DNA of 64,000 bases from Amphibalanus amphitrite (Eukaryota > Arthropoda > Thecostraca > Balanomorpha > Balanidae). Below are positions 1-12,658 of this stretch, one piece after another (within the stretch, counting starts at the first letter, position 1; each line of letters begins with the position of its first letter). Below the pieces are notes generated by a model. That model was not told the DNA's origin. It searched no databases and was given only the letters and a program-made list of their open reading frames with translations. Made by a program: the position numbers and the translations under genes. Where the stretch lies: assembly GCF_019059575.1 (NCBI RefSeq), contig NW_024881865.1, positions 124,001 through 188,000 on the forward strand. The letters are read 5' to 3'.

Positions 1-177
1 ATGGGCAATGACTTCATTAATTTTATTTATTCCATTAGAGGAACCATTACTTTTCTCCATAACTAAAGCATGAAGGGTTTAATGTAAATTTTAAGTAAAC
101 ATGAATCAAACGTTAAATGGATGATCTACGTCGCGTGCTCGGAAACCGACTTTACTATTGCTAACAATAAACGTTTT

Positions 178-3100
178 CTACGTTTTTCTCACAAATATCA
201 ATCGCTTTCCCCGACGAACACGTCTGTGGGACGCAATTACCGTCTGTCGTTGGCTGTCGGGCTGTGTTTGTTCGGACGGCGGTACTTCACAGGTCGGGGT
301 GTCAGGGTCGGTCGCCTCGATCCGCCACTCCTTCATCAGAGTAAGGATGTCCTGAGACGCACTGGCCTGCATACATTTATCCTGCAAAATGTACGTCAAT
401 GCGTAAACTAATGCGCTACATCAAAAGTATACAACTAAACAATAGTAAAGACAAGATTATGCGTTTGCTAAAACAATTCACAATTCACAGAAAAAAATAA
501 AATCGTACAGCGTCTACTAAACGGCGACATTTAAAAGGCACCTCAGAGTGCTCATCCCAGAGGTGCGCCAAAAAAGGCCGCGAGCCGGGATGTAGCCTAG
601 GGTATGTGATACAAACTGACCGTGACCCAGGGGTGCGCCACCACCTCTGCGGCCGTGATGCGGTAGGCCGGGTCGAGGTGCAGCATCCTGGAGAGCAGGT
701 CCCTGGCACCATCCGTCACCGTGGCCAGAGCCGGGTCATCCTGTAGAAAACAGCGAGAGAACAGGCGTTCACTAAATATACAACGAGCACATAAAACGCC
801 CACAGATAAGGCGAACAGAACCCACATACAGCCAGGACTCGTTAGTCGCACAGACCTGCGACAGATGATAAAGGTCACATACACGACTACCCAGCACCCA
901 TTATCTTGATACGGCATTGGATGCACCGAGACAGAGCCACTGCCTGCATGATACGTACAAGCACCCCTTACCTGTGCGGTGCAGGTGCCCTTTAGGGTCA
1001 AGGTCTTTACCTTCAGGCTCCAGCACAATAAACCTGCAGTCCCGACTCCGAGCACCCCTCACCTGCAGGTGCGGGTGCCGGTGGATGCTGTAGAGCACGT
1101 CCCTCTCGCTGCCGCCCATGTAGGGGCTGCTGCCGGCGATCAGGGTGTAGAGGATGACGCCCATCGACCACACGTCGCACTGCTGGCTGTAGGCGCGCTC
1201 ACTGAGAATCTCAGGAGCTGCAGAAGGCGGAGGTCGGGGAAAACGTCAATTAATTCAGAGCCAGCAGTGGCCGAACTGCGGACCGATGGGGATCTCCGGA
1301 GCTGTGGACGGCGGAGGTCGGGGAAAAGTCGGGATGGCGGCATTCTGGGAGCGAGATCAATGACAATTCAGGCCGTAAATATAAAGATGAATAAGGCATG
1401 AATATCAATTTGAAAACACAGAGGCGGATCCAGCTCAGAGTTTTTTCTTTGGGGGGGGGGGGGGCAAACCATAACAATTTGTCGATTCTTTCCATGCCTC
1501 GTCCATAGGCGTAATGTTAAAATTACGCCGTTTGGGGGGGGGGGCAAATGCCCATTTTGCCCCCCCCCCTGGATCCGCCACTGTGAAAACATTTGCAAAC
1601 CCATTTGCAATATAACTGCTTCCGACTACTAAGATTTTAACTATACCTACGTTAAACGTATATGCTTATATAGCAGCGTTGCATTTATTTTCATCGACCT
1701 TTTTCTTACTTTAATGCAAGCACTTTAAAAACCGTTTTGGTAAATAGAATTTAGACGTTTTATGACGTTACCCATGCAGTAGGGGGTGCCGCAGAAGAGC
1801 TCCATCATGTGGTCGTGGTCCCGTTTGTCCTTAACCTCTGCCAGACCAAAGTCGGAGAGTTTGGCACACGGCTGGCTCGGAGAGGAACTGGGGTGGGTAG
1901 AGTCGGGCCCCGGAGACGCCAGAAGCACGTTCTCCAACTTCAGATCCCGATGAACGATTCCTGAAGACAGGAAGTGGTATTGATCAGACCGCAAAGCTGC
2001 TGTAGGTAGCTATAATACACGATTTCCTTTATATGTAACAAGATGTTGCATATTATACCTCTTCTGTCGTAGGTATTTGTTTAATCATCATATATCATCC
2101 TATCGTCTGAGTTCTGACCGTGTTTGTGAAGATACTGAATGGCACTGGTGATTCCCGTGATGATGGTTCGGGCATCCGTCTCGCTGATTTTTCCTTTATG
2201 TCGGCAGAAAGTGGCCAGCTCTCCGTGTTCACACAGCTCCAGAATCAGGTATACGTTCTGAGGGCGGATATATGAAAAAAGCACGGTAATTGTGACTTGC
2301 CTGTCCCTTCAACCGTATGATAGATCAATGAGGCATGCGAACGACAAGACAATCAGCGTTTAAAGGTAGTGTGCCACCTTTGAAAGATTTCCCATTTTAT
2401 TTTTCCTAGGATAAGAAGCTTCTGTTTTTACCTAATATCGCAAAAAAAATCAAAAATGGGCCTGGAATAGTGCCTTTTTCGCCTAAAAGTTTATCGGTTT
2501 TTAGATATGTATAACAACTGTAGTGGGCTCACCTGCAAACAGGCGTCGGGCAACAATCGCGAATGCGGCGCACTTGTGACAATAAGCAAAGGTCATTTTA
2601 GTGTTACGACCATACGACGTACAGGGTGGGGCAGCATAATCGGGAATAAATATCAAACGGGATTATTTGGTCATGAATTTAAAAATATAGCTCCAAGCAC
2701 TATTTTAACAACATCCCATCAATCGGTCACCTTTTACCTATCCCTCATCCTATTTGACCGCCCTTCGCGTCGATGACCTTCTCAAGGCGGGTCCAAAAGC
2801 ACGCGCATGCACGTGCAGCCTCCTGCTTGTCCATGATCGCCCATCAGCTTCGTACCTTGCACTGAAGACCGTTTTTACTGATGATAAGTTGTTCATTAAA
2901 CTTCTACCAAAAAACGCTCCATATAAAGAATTTGGTCGGATTTAAATCGGCGGAGTTGAAGGACCAGAAGTTTTTGGTTCATCTCAGGTGGAGGTGCCCT
3001 ACACAATAACATGTCGTCCTCACTGCAGTACCAGCACGGACAGAGTCCTCGTAAGACGTGATCTGGACCGTCAGTGATCCTCTCTTCCGACGACTCCACG

Positions 3101-6100
3101 TGAGTCTGCCAGAGTGTGGATGTATTTACCAGAGGTGCTCGTTTTATCCGGGCTCGATGAAGTAGGGTGCACCACGTGCACCTCCCTTGAAGACCACCCA
3201 TAGGTCCATCACCTCAACAGGATGTTTACTTTGCATGACCGCTGCAATATTCTCGATACAATCCCCTATATGGCATGCCATTCTTTTTTATCGTATTCCA
3301 GTCGGTGATAAGATTTTTGGTCGCTGAAGTTTTGAACATTGTTTCTTTTTAATATGCTCAAGAGCTTCTTCCTTATATTCAAGTGAGTCATCTTGTATGT
3401 CCTCTGCTAAGAGTTATTTTACGACGATTACGTTAACTTTTTGTCCTAAGTATCCCCACACAATCCTTATCGTCCGTGATAACACGTTGACCTGTCCAGC
3501 AACCTTTACGTGGAATGGCATTGTTTTAAACAAAATGTTCTTGTTTTACTCGTTTAACATTAGTGTCTATGGGCGCGCGCAAAGCACTTGGAGCACCGTC
3601 GAACTATTTTGCTGCTCTTTTCCAGGAAGTTGCATGCTCATGGATGTAGTCATGTCAGATGATGCACAACTTTTGGGCGTTTCATTGCCATGATATAATT
3701 TATCAAAATAATGCCATGCCTACTCATGACCAGAGCCCAAAAAGCATTCCCGATTATGCTGCCCCACCCTGTACGGGAATGAGTTATCAGCTGTCTAATC
3801 GTAGACAACACAATGTCGAGCCTTAAACTGTAAGCCCGTATTGGTATTGTTTCTTTTATTTGGCTGTCGCACATTATTTATGGTTTGAAATATGATTTTA
3901 TGTAAAATAATTGATATGAAAAAGCCGTCTTATAAGTTATGACCCCATTTCACCACACGCAAGTGGCAGAAATGACAATGATCAGCTGACGCATTTTTCT
4001 TGGCCGAAGTCAGAGCGCGCAGCCTAACGCACCACCACCGCACCACAAAGTATGAGCAGAAGCCGCGCCCAAAGCCAGGGCCCCGGTAACGTGAGGTAGC
4101 CGAGTCGGGGCAGCGTGCGCTGACCCAAGCCGGGGCCGCAGCTTTGGGCGCGGTCTACCGCATCCCCGCGGGCAGCCCCGGGCTATCACATGACACCGGG
4201 AGGACGCGCGGCTCCGGCTTGGGTCAGTACACGCTGCCCTGACTCGGCTACCTCACGTTACCGGGGCCCTGGCTTTGGGCGTGGTCTACCGCACCACCTA
4301 ACAGGCGTGTTCGAAACCGCAGGAGCTGATGATGAACGGGTTTATCGAAACTTGATTGGATGAGCATATCGGTAATAGCGATTTCAGTGTGTGCATTTAT
4401 TGTTCATAGTGGTGTGAAATGTGGTTGGGGTACGACCGACAACCCGTCGGGGCGAATTTCGCACTGGGGTACTCAAAATTTGAAGAATTTAAGACGTTTC
4501 CATGAGTTTTGAAGGTATGGATAAGTTCTAAAAATCCGGTTCTCCTTATCTGGGCCATTAACTCCATACGGTCCAAGAAAGCTGGCACACTACCTTTAAC
4601 CAAATATCTAAAACGCATTATTACCTCTGGAGTCTCGAATATTTCCCTGAGGTAAACAATGTTTGGATGCTCGACCATTTTCAACACTTGAATCTCTCGA
4701 GAAAGCAGGAGCATCTTCAGCTTGTTCTGGAAAGAAAATATTGATTCAGTGGAGCACAAAAAAAGAAACCTACTTATCTCCGGTCGTCTTAGTGCAGCTG
4801 CAAACAAGATCTACGGAGCCAAGCTATTTAACAAATAGGTATTAAACAAATAGTATAGTAGATTATCGTAATGGATTGTGATAGTCTGAAGTCTGAACAA
4901 GATCGGTAACTCGATATAGATAGACAAATTGAATTATAAGTGGAAAACAATGGGAACGTTTTTGGTTATATTACTTTAAGTTGGCTACACATGTGTTTCG
5001 ATATAAATCTTTTTCAAGCCATAAAGACAAAATAAAATGTAAATAATTCGCCTAAACATCAACTTTGATGTTTAGGCGAATTATTTACATTTTATTTTGT
5101 CTTTATGGCTTGAAAAAGATTTATATCGAAACACATGTGTAGCCAACTTAAAGTAATATAACCAAAAACGTTCCCATTGTTTTCCACTTATAATTCAATC
5201 GGTAACTCGGTTTCGGCTGCATTGAGCGAATAATGTGTATTGTGTAGGTGAGGCAGCTGTAACGCATTACATCCGTGAATTGCGGAACAGCATCAAGCTA
5301 CTGTGCCGCATTACAGCCGTGCATTGCGGCACAGCATCTGCTCTTTGCCCGTTACGAGCAGAATTAGCGAATCTGCGAGCCATGACGATTAGAACGGCCT
5401 AACTGATAACAATAAACATTTTAGATGTGCTCTAATCCAAGCATAGATTCCAAGCTTTAACCCTCGCCGGCCGAGGGGGGGGGCGGGTGCCGCCCCCCCA
5501 TATGGTTTTTTCGCGATAGCTCCGAACACGCTGGCGATAGAGAGCTGAAACTTGGCATACCTGACCTTTGATCCAAGCCGCATCTTTTGACACCAACCGC
5601 ATTTTTGGGTCAGGTCAGGTCACTGACCTATGGCGTCATAAGTGAACCTCTGCACGGTCTTCAGATGTCGCAACTTCGCAACGCCCTCACTGCCAGAGGA
5701 GATGTCACAGGGAAATGAAACTTGCAGGATCTAGTATCCATTATGAGTCTCACAACTTGTATATCTCGGATTTTTCCTAAAGGTCATATGAGGTCAGGTC
5801 ATTTTCGTGACCTCACCATTATAAGTCAATGGGGAAAAATGAAAACTGCTATTCTGGCGCCGGGAACGATCTCCAACTATCTCAAGCGCACAGAATCGTG
5901 ATTTGATGCACTCCTTGCAAGGTTAGATGCGTCACTTTTGCAATGTTGACCTTCCGTGACGTCATTTATGACGTCATCAAGGTCATATTAGTTTTTCGTC
6001 AATAACTCCCGACCAAATTGAGCTAGCGAGTCGAGAAAGCCACCAATGGACTCAGGAAGACCTGCCGAATCGAATGATATGCGACATGACCTCTTTCGAC

Positions 6101-6975
6101 CAACTTCGTGAACTGGGGGTGCTGACCTGACCTTGACCTGAGGTCAACATCCTAAGTTGACCTGACCCGAACAAAAAGTATATCATTCGACGCGCCTGAG
6201 CGAGGCGAACACGATGCTGCCAAAATCGCGGCTCTGCGGCCGTTTTTTGCGAAGTTATTCACCAAAAACTGAACCGTACCCTGGGGCACTTGACCTGACC
6301 TCAGAGGTCACCGGTTGACCTAGGACCTTAAAATCGGGTACCAATCTCTGCGTCTCGTAACGGCGCACACGCTCGTTTTTTCCGCGACGCGCTAGCTCCA
6401 CCAGGGGCGAAACGGCGAGGGGGGTCGTACCCGCCCCCCCCCCCCTCGGCCGGCGCGTATGTAGAAAACCAATAGGTCCGGCGAGGGTTAACAATACATT
6501 TGCTGAGCTGCCGATACCTACTCTGCTTTATTGAAAGTAGCCTGGGGCTGTTTTTATAGGTATTGTTTTCTTTAAAAGGTAAATTTAGGACCGACGCAGA
6601 TAACCGATCCCAGGCTCTGTCCCGTCACAGGCAACGCCCCGTCCAGGCAATCCGCATCAACGAGGGTCAATAAGGGCCTGGCACGGTACTCACGCTGCTT
6701 TTGGCCACCACCTTAGCCGCCCAGGTGCGGCCGGTGGCTCGCTCCCGCGCCTCCCACACGGTGCCGAAGTTGCCGCGGCCCAGCTGCGTACCGAGCTCGT
6801 ACTTGTGCAGGAAGGCGGCAGCCGTCGGCAGGCGACAGTGCGGCGCCGCCTGCAGCCGTAGGCCGCGCCTCCGCCACGGTGCCGGCGAGCCCCGACCCTC
6901 CGAGCAGCGGGGCGAGACGGCGCCGGAGGTCCTCCACATTGGCGGAGTGGCAGGCGACGGGGACCAGCGAGACAC
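178..6975 (-). CDS. STK33-like serine/threonine protein kinase, seven exons
   Basis: Exons read on the minus strand: 6975-6694, 4726-4625, 2257-2119, 1960-1772, 1217-1063, 740-621, 366-178. All junction phases agree and give about 391 residues. The kinase domain is complete: glycine loop GRGNFG (66-71), VAIK-type lysine K88, alpha-C glutamate near 105, HRDLKLEN (178-185), DFG (211-213), CGTPYCM then APE split across a junction (238-240), and a WSMGV helix F. The tail segment DILTLMKEWR matches the NVLEMMKEW segment that I recall following the kinase domain in STK33, which supports both the family call and the last exon. Every catalytic residue is present, so it should be active. The start at 6975 is simply the first in-frame Met of exon 1; an upstream exon is possible. 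The last exon is less certain, because without it the frame stops at 597. A minus-strand AATAAA lies near 22-31. Alternative: another CAMK-group kinase. Confidence 0.82.
1063..1340 (-). repeat. Duplicated exon edge (APE-motif exon of the kinase)
   Basis: The polypyrimidine tract, acceptor AG and first codons of the kinase exon at 1217 recur about 85 bp upstream in the intron (around 1290-1325). The copy has an intact acceptor (ccacag) followed by CTCCGGAGATC, which again reads A-P-E-I if spliced in the same phase, then runs to a stop. It looks like a decayed tandem duplication of the exon edge. Confidence 0.6.
1419..1583. mobile_element. hAT-type MITE with 8-bp target duplication
   Basis: The 165-bp element has inverted termini cagaggcggatccag / ctggatccgccactg, bounded by a perfect 8-bp direct repeat tgaaaaca (1411-1418 and 1584-1591). 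It contains long G and C tracts and no coding sequence. The element at 22100-22247 has related termini and shares its central ttctttccatgc...taatgttaaaa segment. The 8-bp duplication fits the hAT superfamily; no transposase is present. Confidence 0.85.
2622..3771 (-). mobile_element. Degenerate mariner transposon
   Basis: Perfect 25-bp terminal inverted repeats begin CAGGGTGGGGCAGCATAATC (2622-2646 and 3747-3771) and are flanked by TA on both sides. The length of 1150 bp suits mariner. The minus-strand interior encodes scattered fragments of a mariner transposase: an FIEPG-like segment near 3150, SADLNP near 2945 (the SPDLNP region around the third catalytic Asp), and a C-terminal EKVIDAKGGQIG near 2765. 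These lie in different frames with stops, so the copy is inactive. Confidence 0.85.
4065..4283. repeat. GC-rich foldback repeat
   Basis: Two arms of about 70 bp (4065-4133 and 4213-4283), with only a few mismatches, are inverted around an 80-bp GC-rich loop. The motif gctttgggcgYggtctaccgc also occurs as a direct repeat at 4141 and 4272. It sits inside the TTAA-flanked element. No target duplication was found. Confidence 0.7.
4928..5199. repeat. Perfect palindrome, 135-bp arms with 2-base centre
   Basis: Bases 4928-5062 are the exact reverse complement of 5065-5199, with only ct between them. A 12-bp direct repeat atcggtaactcg lies at 4902-4913 and again at 5198-5209, overlapping the right end. 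The arms are AT-rich and noncoding. It lies in the first kinase intron. Either a young inverted duplication or a sequencing/assembly foldback artefact. Confidence 0.9.
5258..5340. repeat. Two-copy tandem repeat
   Basis: The segment gcattacatccgtgaattgcgg...cagcatc is repeated in direct orientation with small changes about 44 bp later. Noncoding, in the kinase first intron. Confidence 0.6.
5461..6487. mobile_element. TTAA-flanked TIR element dense in AGGTCA motifs
   Basis: Inverted ends CCCTCGCCGG (5461-5470) and CCGGCGAGGG (6478-6487) are flanked by TTAA (5457-5460, 6488-6491). Poly-G and poly-C tracts lie just inside each end. No coding sequence. By eye the 1027 bp contain about 20 exact AGGTCA or TGACCT hexamers, for example overlapping copies at 5612-5622 and 6123-6133, plus two TGACGTCA sites near 5956 and 5969. 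The element at 45199-46075 has related ends and content. TTAA specificity suggests a piggyBac- or Kolobok-like mobiliser, not shown here. Confidence 0.75.
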
Positions 6976-9786
6976 GGAGCTGGCTCACCGACACTCGTCA
7001 CTGGGAGTGGATAACTAGAAACGACCGTTTCGGAAAGATATACTGGAGTACCTACTTTTGGACATACGATCGGTGGTAAACATAAAATGACCGTTTAAAT
7101 TGCACAATGCACAGCCGTGTGAAGAGAGATGAGTTTACGTTACCTGATTCCTGTGTCTAGCCCTTGGTCTAGCCTTTGACAGCAAATGCCTGGCGCATGG
7201 TGAGTTTTGAAAGCATTGCAAAATGCAAAAGACATTTACGTTTGCGATGCTTGCGTTGCGCCGATAATGAAAATGGTGACTTTGAAAAATGTGAAAATGC
7301 AGGTAAATAAGGATAGGAGAGGCTTGATAACCAAACGAGTTAAACGTTCTAAAGCAGCCGAGACGCGAATAACATTAGACTACAAGATAAATGATGTTTG
7401 ATACGGCCTCAGTATGAAAATACTTGTTGCAATATACCTATCGTTGTAAGCAATCGCAGTTATCTTGAGTTCTCCAAAACGATGCGAACGCGACGAGCTG
7501 ACAAGATCCTCAAATCTCTTGTTGGTTCGTGACATTATTATGATTCAAACTTCCACGAAGAAACGTCTACATACGCTCGGAAATTGATAACAACACAGCT
7601 CACATTTTAAATTGGACCAATCGAGTCTAATGCCGGTGAGAATCGTGACTACTGTGGGAGCCTGGAGGGAGCCCAACCGACTATACCCGCGCTCCCACAC
7701 AGCCATGACCCTAACTGGTTCATTACGGTGAGTGCGTCCGTTGGCGCCCCCTTTCCCAGCCGCTCGCGCCGCCGGCTCTGGATGGGAGGGACGCCCTCCA
7801 GGACAGACAGACAGACAGACAGTTAAGTGCAGAGTCTGCACGATAGGCTCGGAGAGGGGCAGCGTCTGCCACCCCGGCGGTCTGGTCGGACAGACGGCGC
7901 CGCGGGGTCGGACGGTGGAGGGTGCCGTCTCCGGGTCGGTGCAGGCCGGGGAACAAAGGGGTTGTGTGAAGAGCATTAACGGGCTGATGGAATGAGGTGT
8001 GCATACTAAATGCGCGGCTATTTTAAGAAACGCTAAATGTTGGCAATCCTTTAGATGCCTACACTAATGTGTATTTAGACGGTTGTTGCGACGGTATTTA
8101 GACGGTTGACGATAATGACAGAAGATCAATAAAACGCTCAAAATAACACTGAAAAATTAAATGCTCGAATGGTAGTGCATAAGACCAGAGTTTTACGATT
8201 ATGTTAAGAGATGACTTCCCTTCACATAACTAGTAGAGATTAGCAGATTCAATGCCGCCAAAACGTATCGCAGCGTAAAGCTGGACAAACAACAAAGCCG
8301 CGTTACAGTTAGTTCGTGCAGCTGGAAGCGAGCCGTCCGTACAGCGCAGCAGAGTGTGACAATGTCGGTCAGTGCTGATCCATCCGGTCCGGGGTGAGGT
8401 GACACTGACCCCGACACGGTCCGTGACCCCTGCCCGGTGGGTGTCACGCCCGGTGGTCCGTCCGGCTGATCCCCTGTGATCTGACGGCAGCCGTCCGACT
8501 GGTCCTCTGTGACCTGACGGCAGCGGACTGGTCGGACAGGGATATCCTGCCGCTCCGGTCTCTGCTGCTGCTGCTGAGAGCGAGCTGCTGCACAGTGCAC
8601 ACGCCAGCCAATTTAAATACCGAGTGTGGACCAACCGTTTCAGCTTTCTAATTATCAAATTATGTACCTACAGCAGTCGCCACAATAGTACCTCTGAAAC
8701 TTCCGGCACTGTGTTCAGCGCCTGCCCAGCGGTTCCGCACCGTAAGGCGCATTAACGTATGATTAAACGTTCCTTCAAGCTTATGCCGTTGCGATATTTC
8801 CGTTTCATCGACATTTATAACGCAAATACGGTAGATGGGTCATAAGAAATCGATGTTTTAAAATACCATCGATGCCGGAGGACGTCTTCAACGACATTTT
8901 AATCTGCATTACGCCACCGGTAATCACTGAGACCGGACTACAGCCGGTCCATTGAGCCGTGCCCGGGGCTGGGACAGCCGCTCCCACTGACTCAGAGGCC
9001 TGTTTGGTCACCGGCGGCACTCCTCCGCCCGGCGAGCGGCCTCCGGTCGACCCGTGTGGCGTAACGTCCGTCCGGTGCCCGCCTCCGCCACGGAACTGCG
9101 TGCCACCTGCTACCTGCAGCGAGAGCTGCGCCTGAGTCACCGCTGGCGCACCTCAGACGCTCCCGGCGCACCCAGCGCACCGGCCGTGAACCGGCGTGAA
9201 CCGGCGAGATAACCGCACCGAATGATGCCGAGAGCTCTCCCCTCCCTAAGATGTGCCGAGGCGGGAACTGAGCAGCTGGTTTGTGGGTATAATTATCAAT
9301 TGTGTCGTAACTTGAAATGCATCGTGATTAGAATACCCCGGCACCGTCCTTATCTAAGCCCCAGTTACTAGTTAGCTTCCTGTTAGTCGTTTCCATTTAT
9401 TTGCAAGCTTATTCTTTAGCGCTTGACGGCTAGATATTTGTTATTGAACGTTTCTTGAATTGTTTAAATTGCGGTTAAATTGTATCCACGGTTAGAATGG
9501 CAGCGGCTGAAATCCGATTCATTCATAAGGTAAAACATGACATAAAACTGTTCATGAGCAGAATTAGGACGACAGGGAAGTGGCCCTTTTCATGACACAC
9601 CACTCATGAAAATTAAAAGGCCGTCGAGGTCGGCAGCGCCGGTGACGAGCGTCGCCCGACCGACCTCTGGGGGCTGAGCCGCCGAGGAAACTTCATAAGT
9701 CACAGACACCGACCGGGAAATAAGGGCAAACGTTTGCGGCCGCCACGCACGCCAGCAGCGACACTGCCAATCAACCGTCACGGTGG
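6976..9786. other. Gene-free interval between the kinase and a possible upstream exon
   Basis: I see no convincing protein gene. The interval holds a GACA microsatellite (7802-7822), a roughly 35-bp direct duplication around 8460-8530 (ctgacggcagc units) and a CTG run near 8563. It probably carries the kinase promoter, but I cannot point to a core element. Confidence 0.4.
7802..7822. repeat. GACA microsatellite
   Basis: Five consecutive GACA units in noncoding sequence. Confidence 0.9.
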
Positions 9787-9789
9787 TTG

Positions 9790-10091
9790 CGTGCCGGGAG
9801 CCTTTTTTGCGTGTGCGCCATCGCACTATACGTCCGTGCGTGCGTGTGTCTGTCGCGAGTCTTCGGTCCCCGGGCGTCTGTAGTTGCGGCTCTGGCCGGT
9901 AGGTGGCAGCAGCTGGGGGTGCCGGCCGGGCGCACACGGCAGTCGAGGCCGTTTTCTAGTGTAGGTTGGTTGTGTAAACGAGCCCGTCCGGTGGAGTTCG
10001 TGACGAAATATCAACAAGTGGTGAGCGAAGGAGCGTCTGGGAGCTGTGCGAAGTTCTAGTGGAGGCGCAGACCTGATCGGATCAAGCGAAG
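9790..10091 (+). other. Possible noncoding first exon
   Basis: A GC-rich plus-strand stretch ends at a strong 5' splice site, AAG|GTGAGT, with the junction at 10091/10092. The open frame in it is unremarkable. It could be a distant 5'-UTR exon of the WH1-CRIB gene 11 kb downstream or of an unrecognised transcript. No transcript evidence is available here; the exon start is a guess. Confidence 0.25.
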
Positions 10092-12658
10092 GTGAGTGAC
10101 CGTTTTACGATGATAAAACATTACCGTAATTACTTCGAATGAAGCGCCCATTGAAAGGGCAAGAAGGGATAGGGGTGCGTGTCATTTCTTTTGCTTGGCA
10201 TGCAGACCTCTGTACGCCGTGCAGAGGGCCATGCTAAGCTGGATTATTTAGGTACCTATGTACATCTTTATTTCATTATGCATTTTTAGTTACATTCAAT
10301 GTCATTAAATTAATAGTAAATTTGTCTATCTTATTTTCGTTCCTTGGTCATCAATCCGGTTTGACGGATGTCACCCATTTTTTTATGCCATGCGATGTTC
10401 CCAATGTCCTATACCTAGAGCAAAAGAGCATGATCTCATCTCCCCTACAGTAACCGGAAAATAAAAATAATTGAATCACTTGCAACTGAGCGAACTTTGC
10501 AAAATTAGGCGCAGTTCACCCAAACGCAAATCCAGACATCGATATACGCCATGCAGCTCACGCAACACTGGACATGAATTGCAATTTGCATGACGTACCG
10601 ATCGATCACTGCTGCTGTCCATATCCAGCCTGCATCGATGGGGGTGGGGGTGGGGTCGGGACCGGGGGCGTCCACCGTGACGGAGGGGCGCCCGGGGACG
10701 CCGCGGCCCCTCCCGCACCGGAAGGGGACGGGAACCCGTCAGCCGTGTCGCCGGGCCCCGCCCCGATCCGATTTAGCCGCCCAGAGGCCGGAGCTCACCC
10801 ACGGCCGCTGGAATGCCATATCGGGGTTATAGATCCCACATGCCGGTGTTTTGCCGACGGCAAGCGCCGTACCACGAGAGAAAGCTACGCGTTCCCTGCA
10901 TTCTGGGCGCCCCTCCCCGCCCCATTGACGAGAGAATCTCTCCTGGGTGCTTCGGCGACCCTCCCGTGCCGGAATTCACCATCTCAGCGGGCAAGGGTCA
11001 TAGGCGTTGTCTTGCAACGACGTCGTAAGCATTAGACCGACCTCGGATATCGTCGACTGTTGCTCTCTGAAGCGTCGTATTGCCCTGAGTGTTGACAACG
11101 AAAAGTGTTGACCGCTCAACTCACGGCATCGTATTGTGCTGTGACAGGCCCTGGCCTGACCCAGGAACGCTGACTGGCTCGTCTCCTCACCCTCCCGTGG
11201 TGCTAATGAGCCGGCTTTGTTGCGGCCGCTGGAGGGTCACCTTTTTACTCCCGGATCGTTAGGACGGGCGGCGGGATGCTGCGTCCGGGAAGACCTTTTT
11301 ATCGAGACGCCGTCTCATTCGGCAGCCTCCGGCAGGTGCACTGTTGACTGAGGCACTCCCCTGCCAGCGCTGTGTAGCGGCGGTGAGGTTTTGCAGCTCA
11401 CGATGAGGTTGGAGGGAAGGGATAGATAGCAGGGTTGTTGACTGCACCCTTTCCGTCTGAGGTTGGCTCGGCTGTCGGCGGGAGGCAGTCTGTGTACCAG
11501 GCGTGTTTGTGTCCAGAGGGACAAGTTTTCCCCGCACTCGGTGGGCGGTCCGTCCCCGTCCCCGACGCGGCGTCAGTGAAGAGGTGCCGCACCTTCTCCG
11601 TCGTATTTCCTCCTCCCGACCGCACAGGCACACGGCGCGAGCCACCATATTTCCCCATTTCGCCCCGGACACCCCCGACCGCACGAGCGAGCCGCTCCTC
11701 GTGTCCGTCCCGCCCACCACTCTGTAGTTACCGGCTAAAACACAATAGACGGAAAGGTCAGTGACGAGTGCCGGTACCCGCCCCGCTCTCCGGGCGGCGA
11801 TGGTCTTCATGGTAACAGCTAGTCAAACTGGTCAGGAACCGCAGACTCACTGTGCTGTCCTGCGGCGTGATAGTGGACGGTCAGCGAGCGGCGCAGGCCG
11901 TAAATAAAAATAGCTTGCTTGCTGGTCGTTTATACTCATATAAGGACTGGGTGTATTTACTACCGAGTTTATTTATGTTCAGACTAACAACGTTGTCGCT
12001 TTGTTGATGTGGTTTTGCCTATCAACTAGCGGAAGTTGTGAACCAAGGCGCTGCAGCATAACTTCCTCTGCACTTTGTTTCCGCACCGTACGGGTAAAAA
12101 GCTCCCTTGTAACCGCACTCCGCGCTCTGCGGAGTCTTTCATCTCCAGCTGCTCGTGTCCTTGTGAGCTGACACATTCAGGCCGGGCCGACGGACTATCA
12201 GGACCAGAGCTCGGACTACATGTCAGAAAGGCCGTCCGCCCGCCTGTCCCGGGTAGCCGGCTGCCCTTCGCGGCTGAGCGGCGCCCGAGCTGTATCCATC
12301 TCTCTTCCTGCTCCGTCCGTCTGTACCCTGCCGCGGCCGACTGCGCAGGAGGGGTCGAGGAGGCGGCGCCTTGTGACCTTCACTCGGTGAGATGGGTCCG
12401 GCGGCGGCGGACCGCCAGGTGACTGAGGTGAGCCATTCTCCCAGCCAACAATGGGCTGCCGGCGAGACTGGCCTCGACCCTCCCGGGCCACCGGCGCGGT
12501 GGCGCCCCCCCCCCCAGCGACAGTCGGGGGGGGGGAGTTTTAGACCCGCCCGGTCCGCACCTGAGAGTGTGGTCCATCGCAGGTGACCTCGGTCCAGTCA
12601 GACGCGCACCAAACATGCGCCGGTGGTGGTGCGTCCATCGGGTCACACAGCCCACCAT
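10092..12658. other. GC-rich noncoding interval
   Basis: Several long open frames on both strands (around 10570-11030 and 11260-11810) are compositional. None shows a recognisable domain, and frames overlap on both strands. I see no gene, RNA or element I can support. Confidence 0.4.

Larger units (their letters stand above)
2364..4595. mobile_element. TTAA-flanked element with short inverted ends
   Basis: Inverted ends AGGTAGTGTGCCA (2364-2376) and its complement (4583-4595) are each flanked by TTAA (2360-2363, 4596-4599). This is the signature of piggyBac-like or other TTAA-specific transposons. The interior holds a later mariner insertion (2622-3771) and a foldback (4065-4283). The right end sits 30 bp from a kinase exon. 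No transposase of its own is recognisable. The termini are short, so chance pairing is not excluded. Confidence 0.5.

Noticed and set aside
621-740. Kinase ending at the stop codon at 597
   Set aside because: A GTCAGT donor at 620 and a downstream exon reading DILTLMKEWR match the STK33 tail better; the short ending remains a possible isoform.
9787-10059. 90-residue open frame starting MRAGSLFCVCAIALYVRACV as a secreted peptide
   Set aside because: The hydrophobic start is suggestive, but the rest is Arg-rich without a domain. The strong donor downstream makes a noncoding exon more likely.
10574-11035. GC-rich open frames (also near 11260-11810 and 18809-19286)
   Set aside because: Frames of similar length lie on both strands at once, no domain is recognisable, and splice structure is lacking. 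They reflect base composition.
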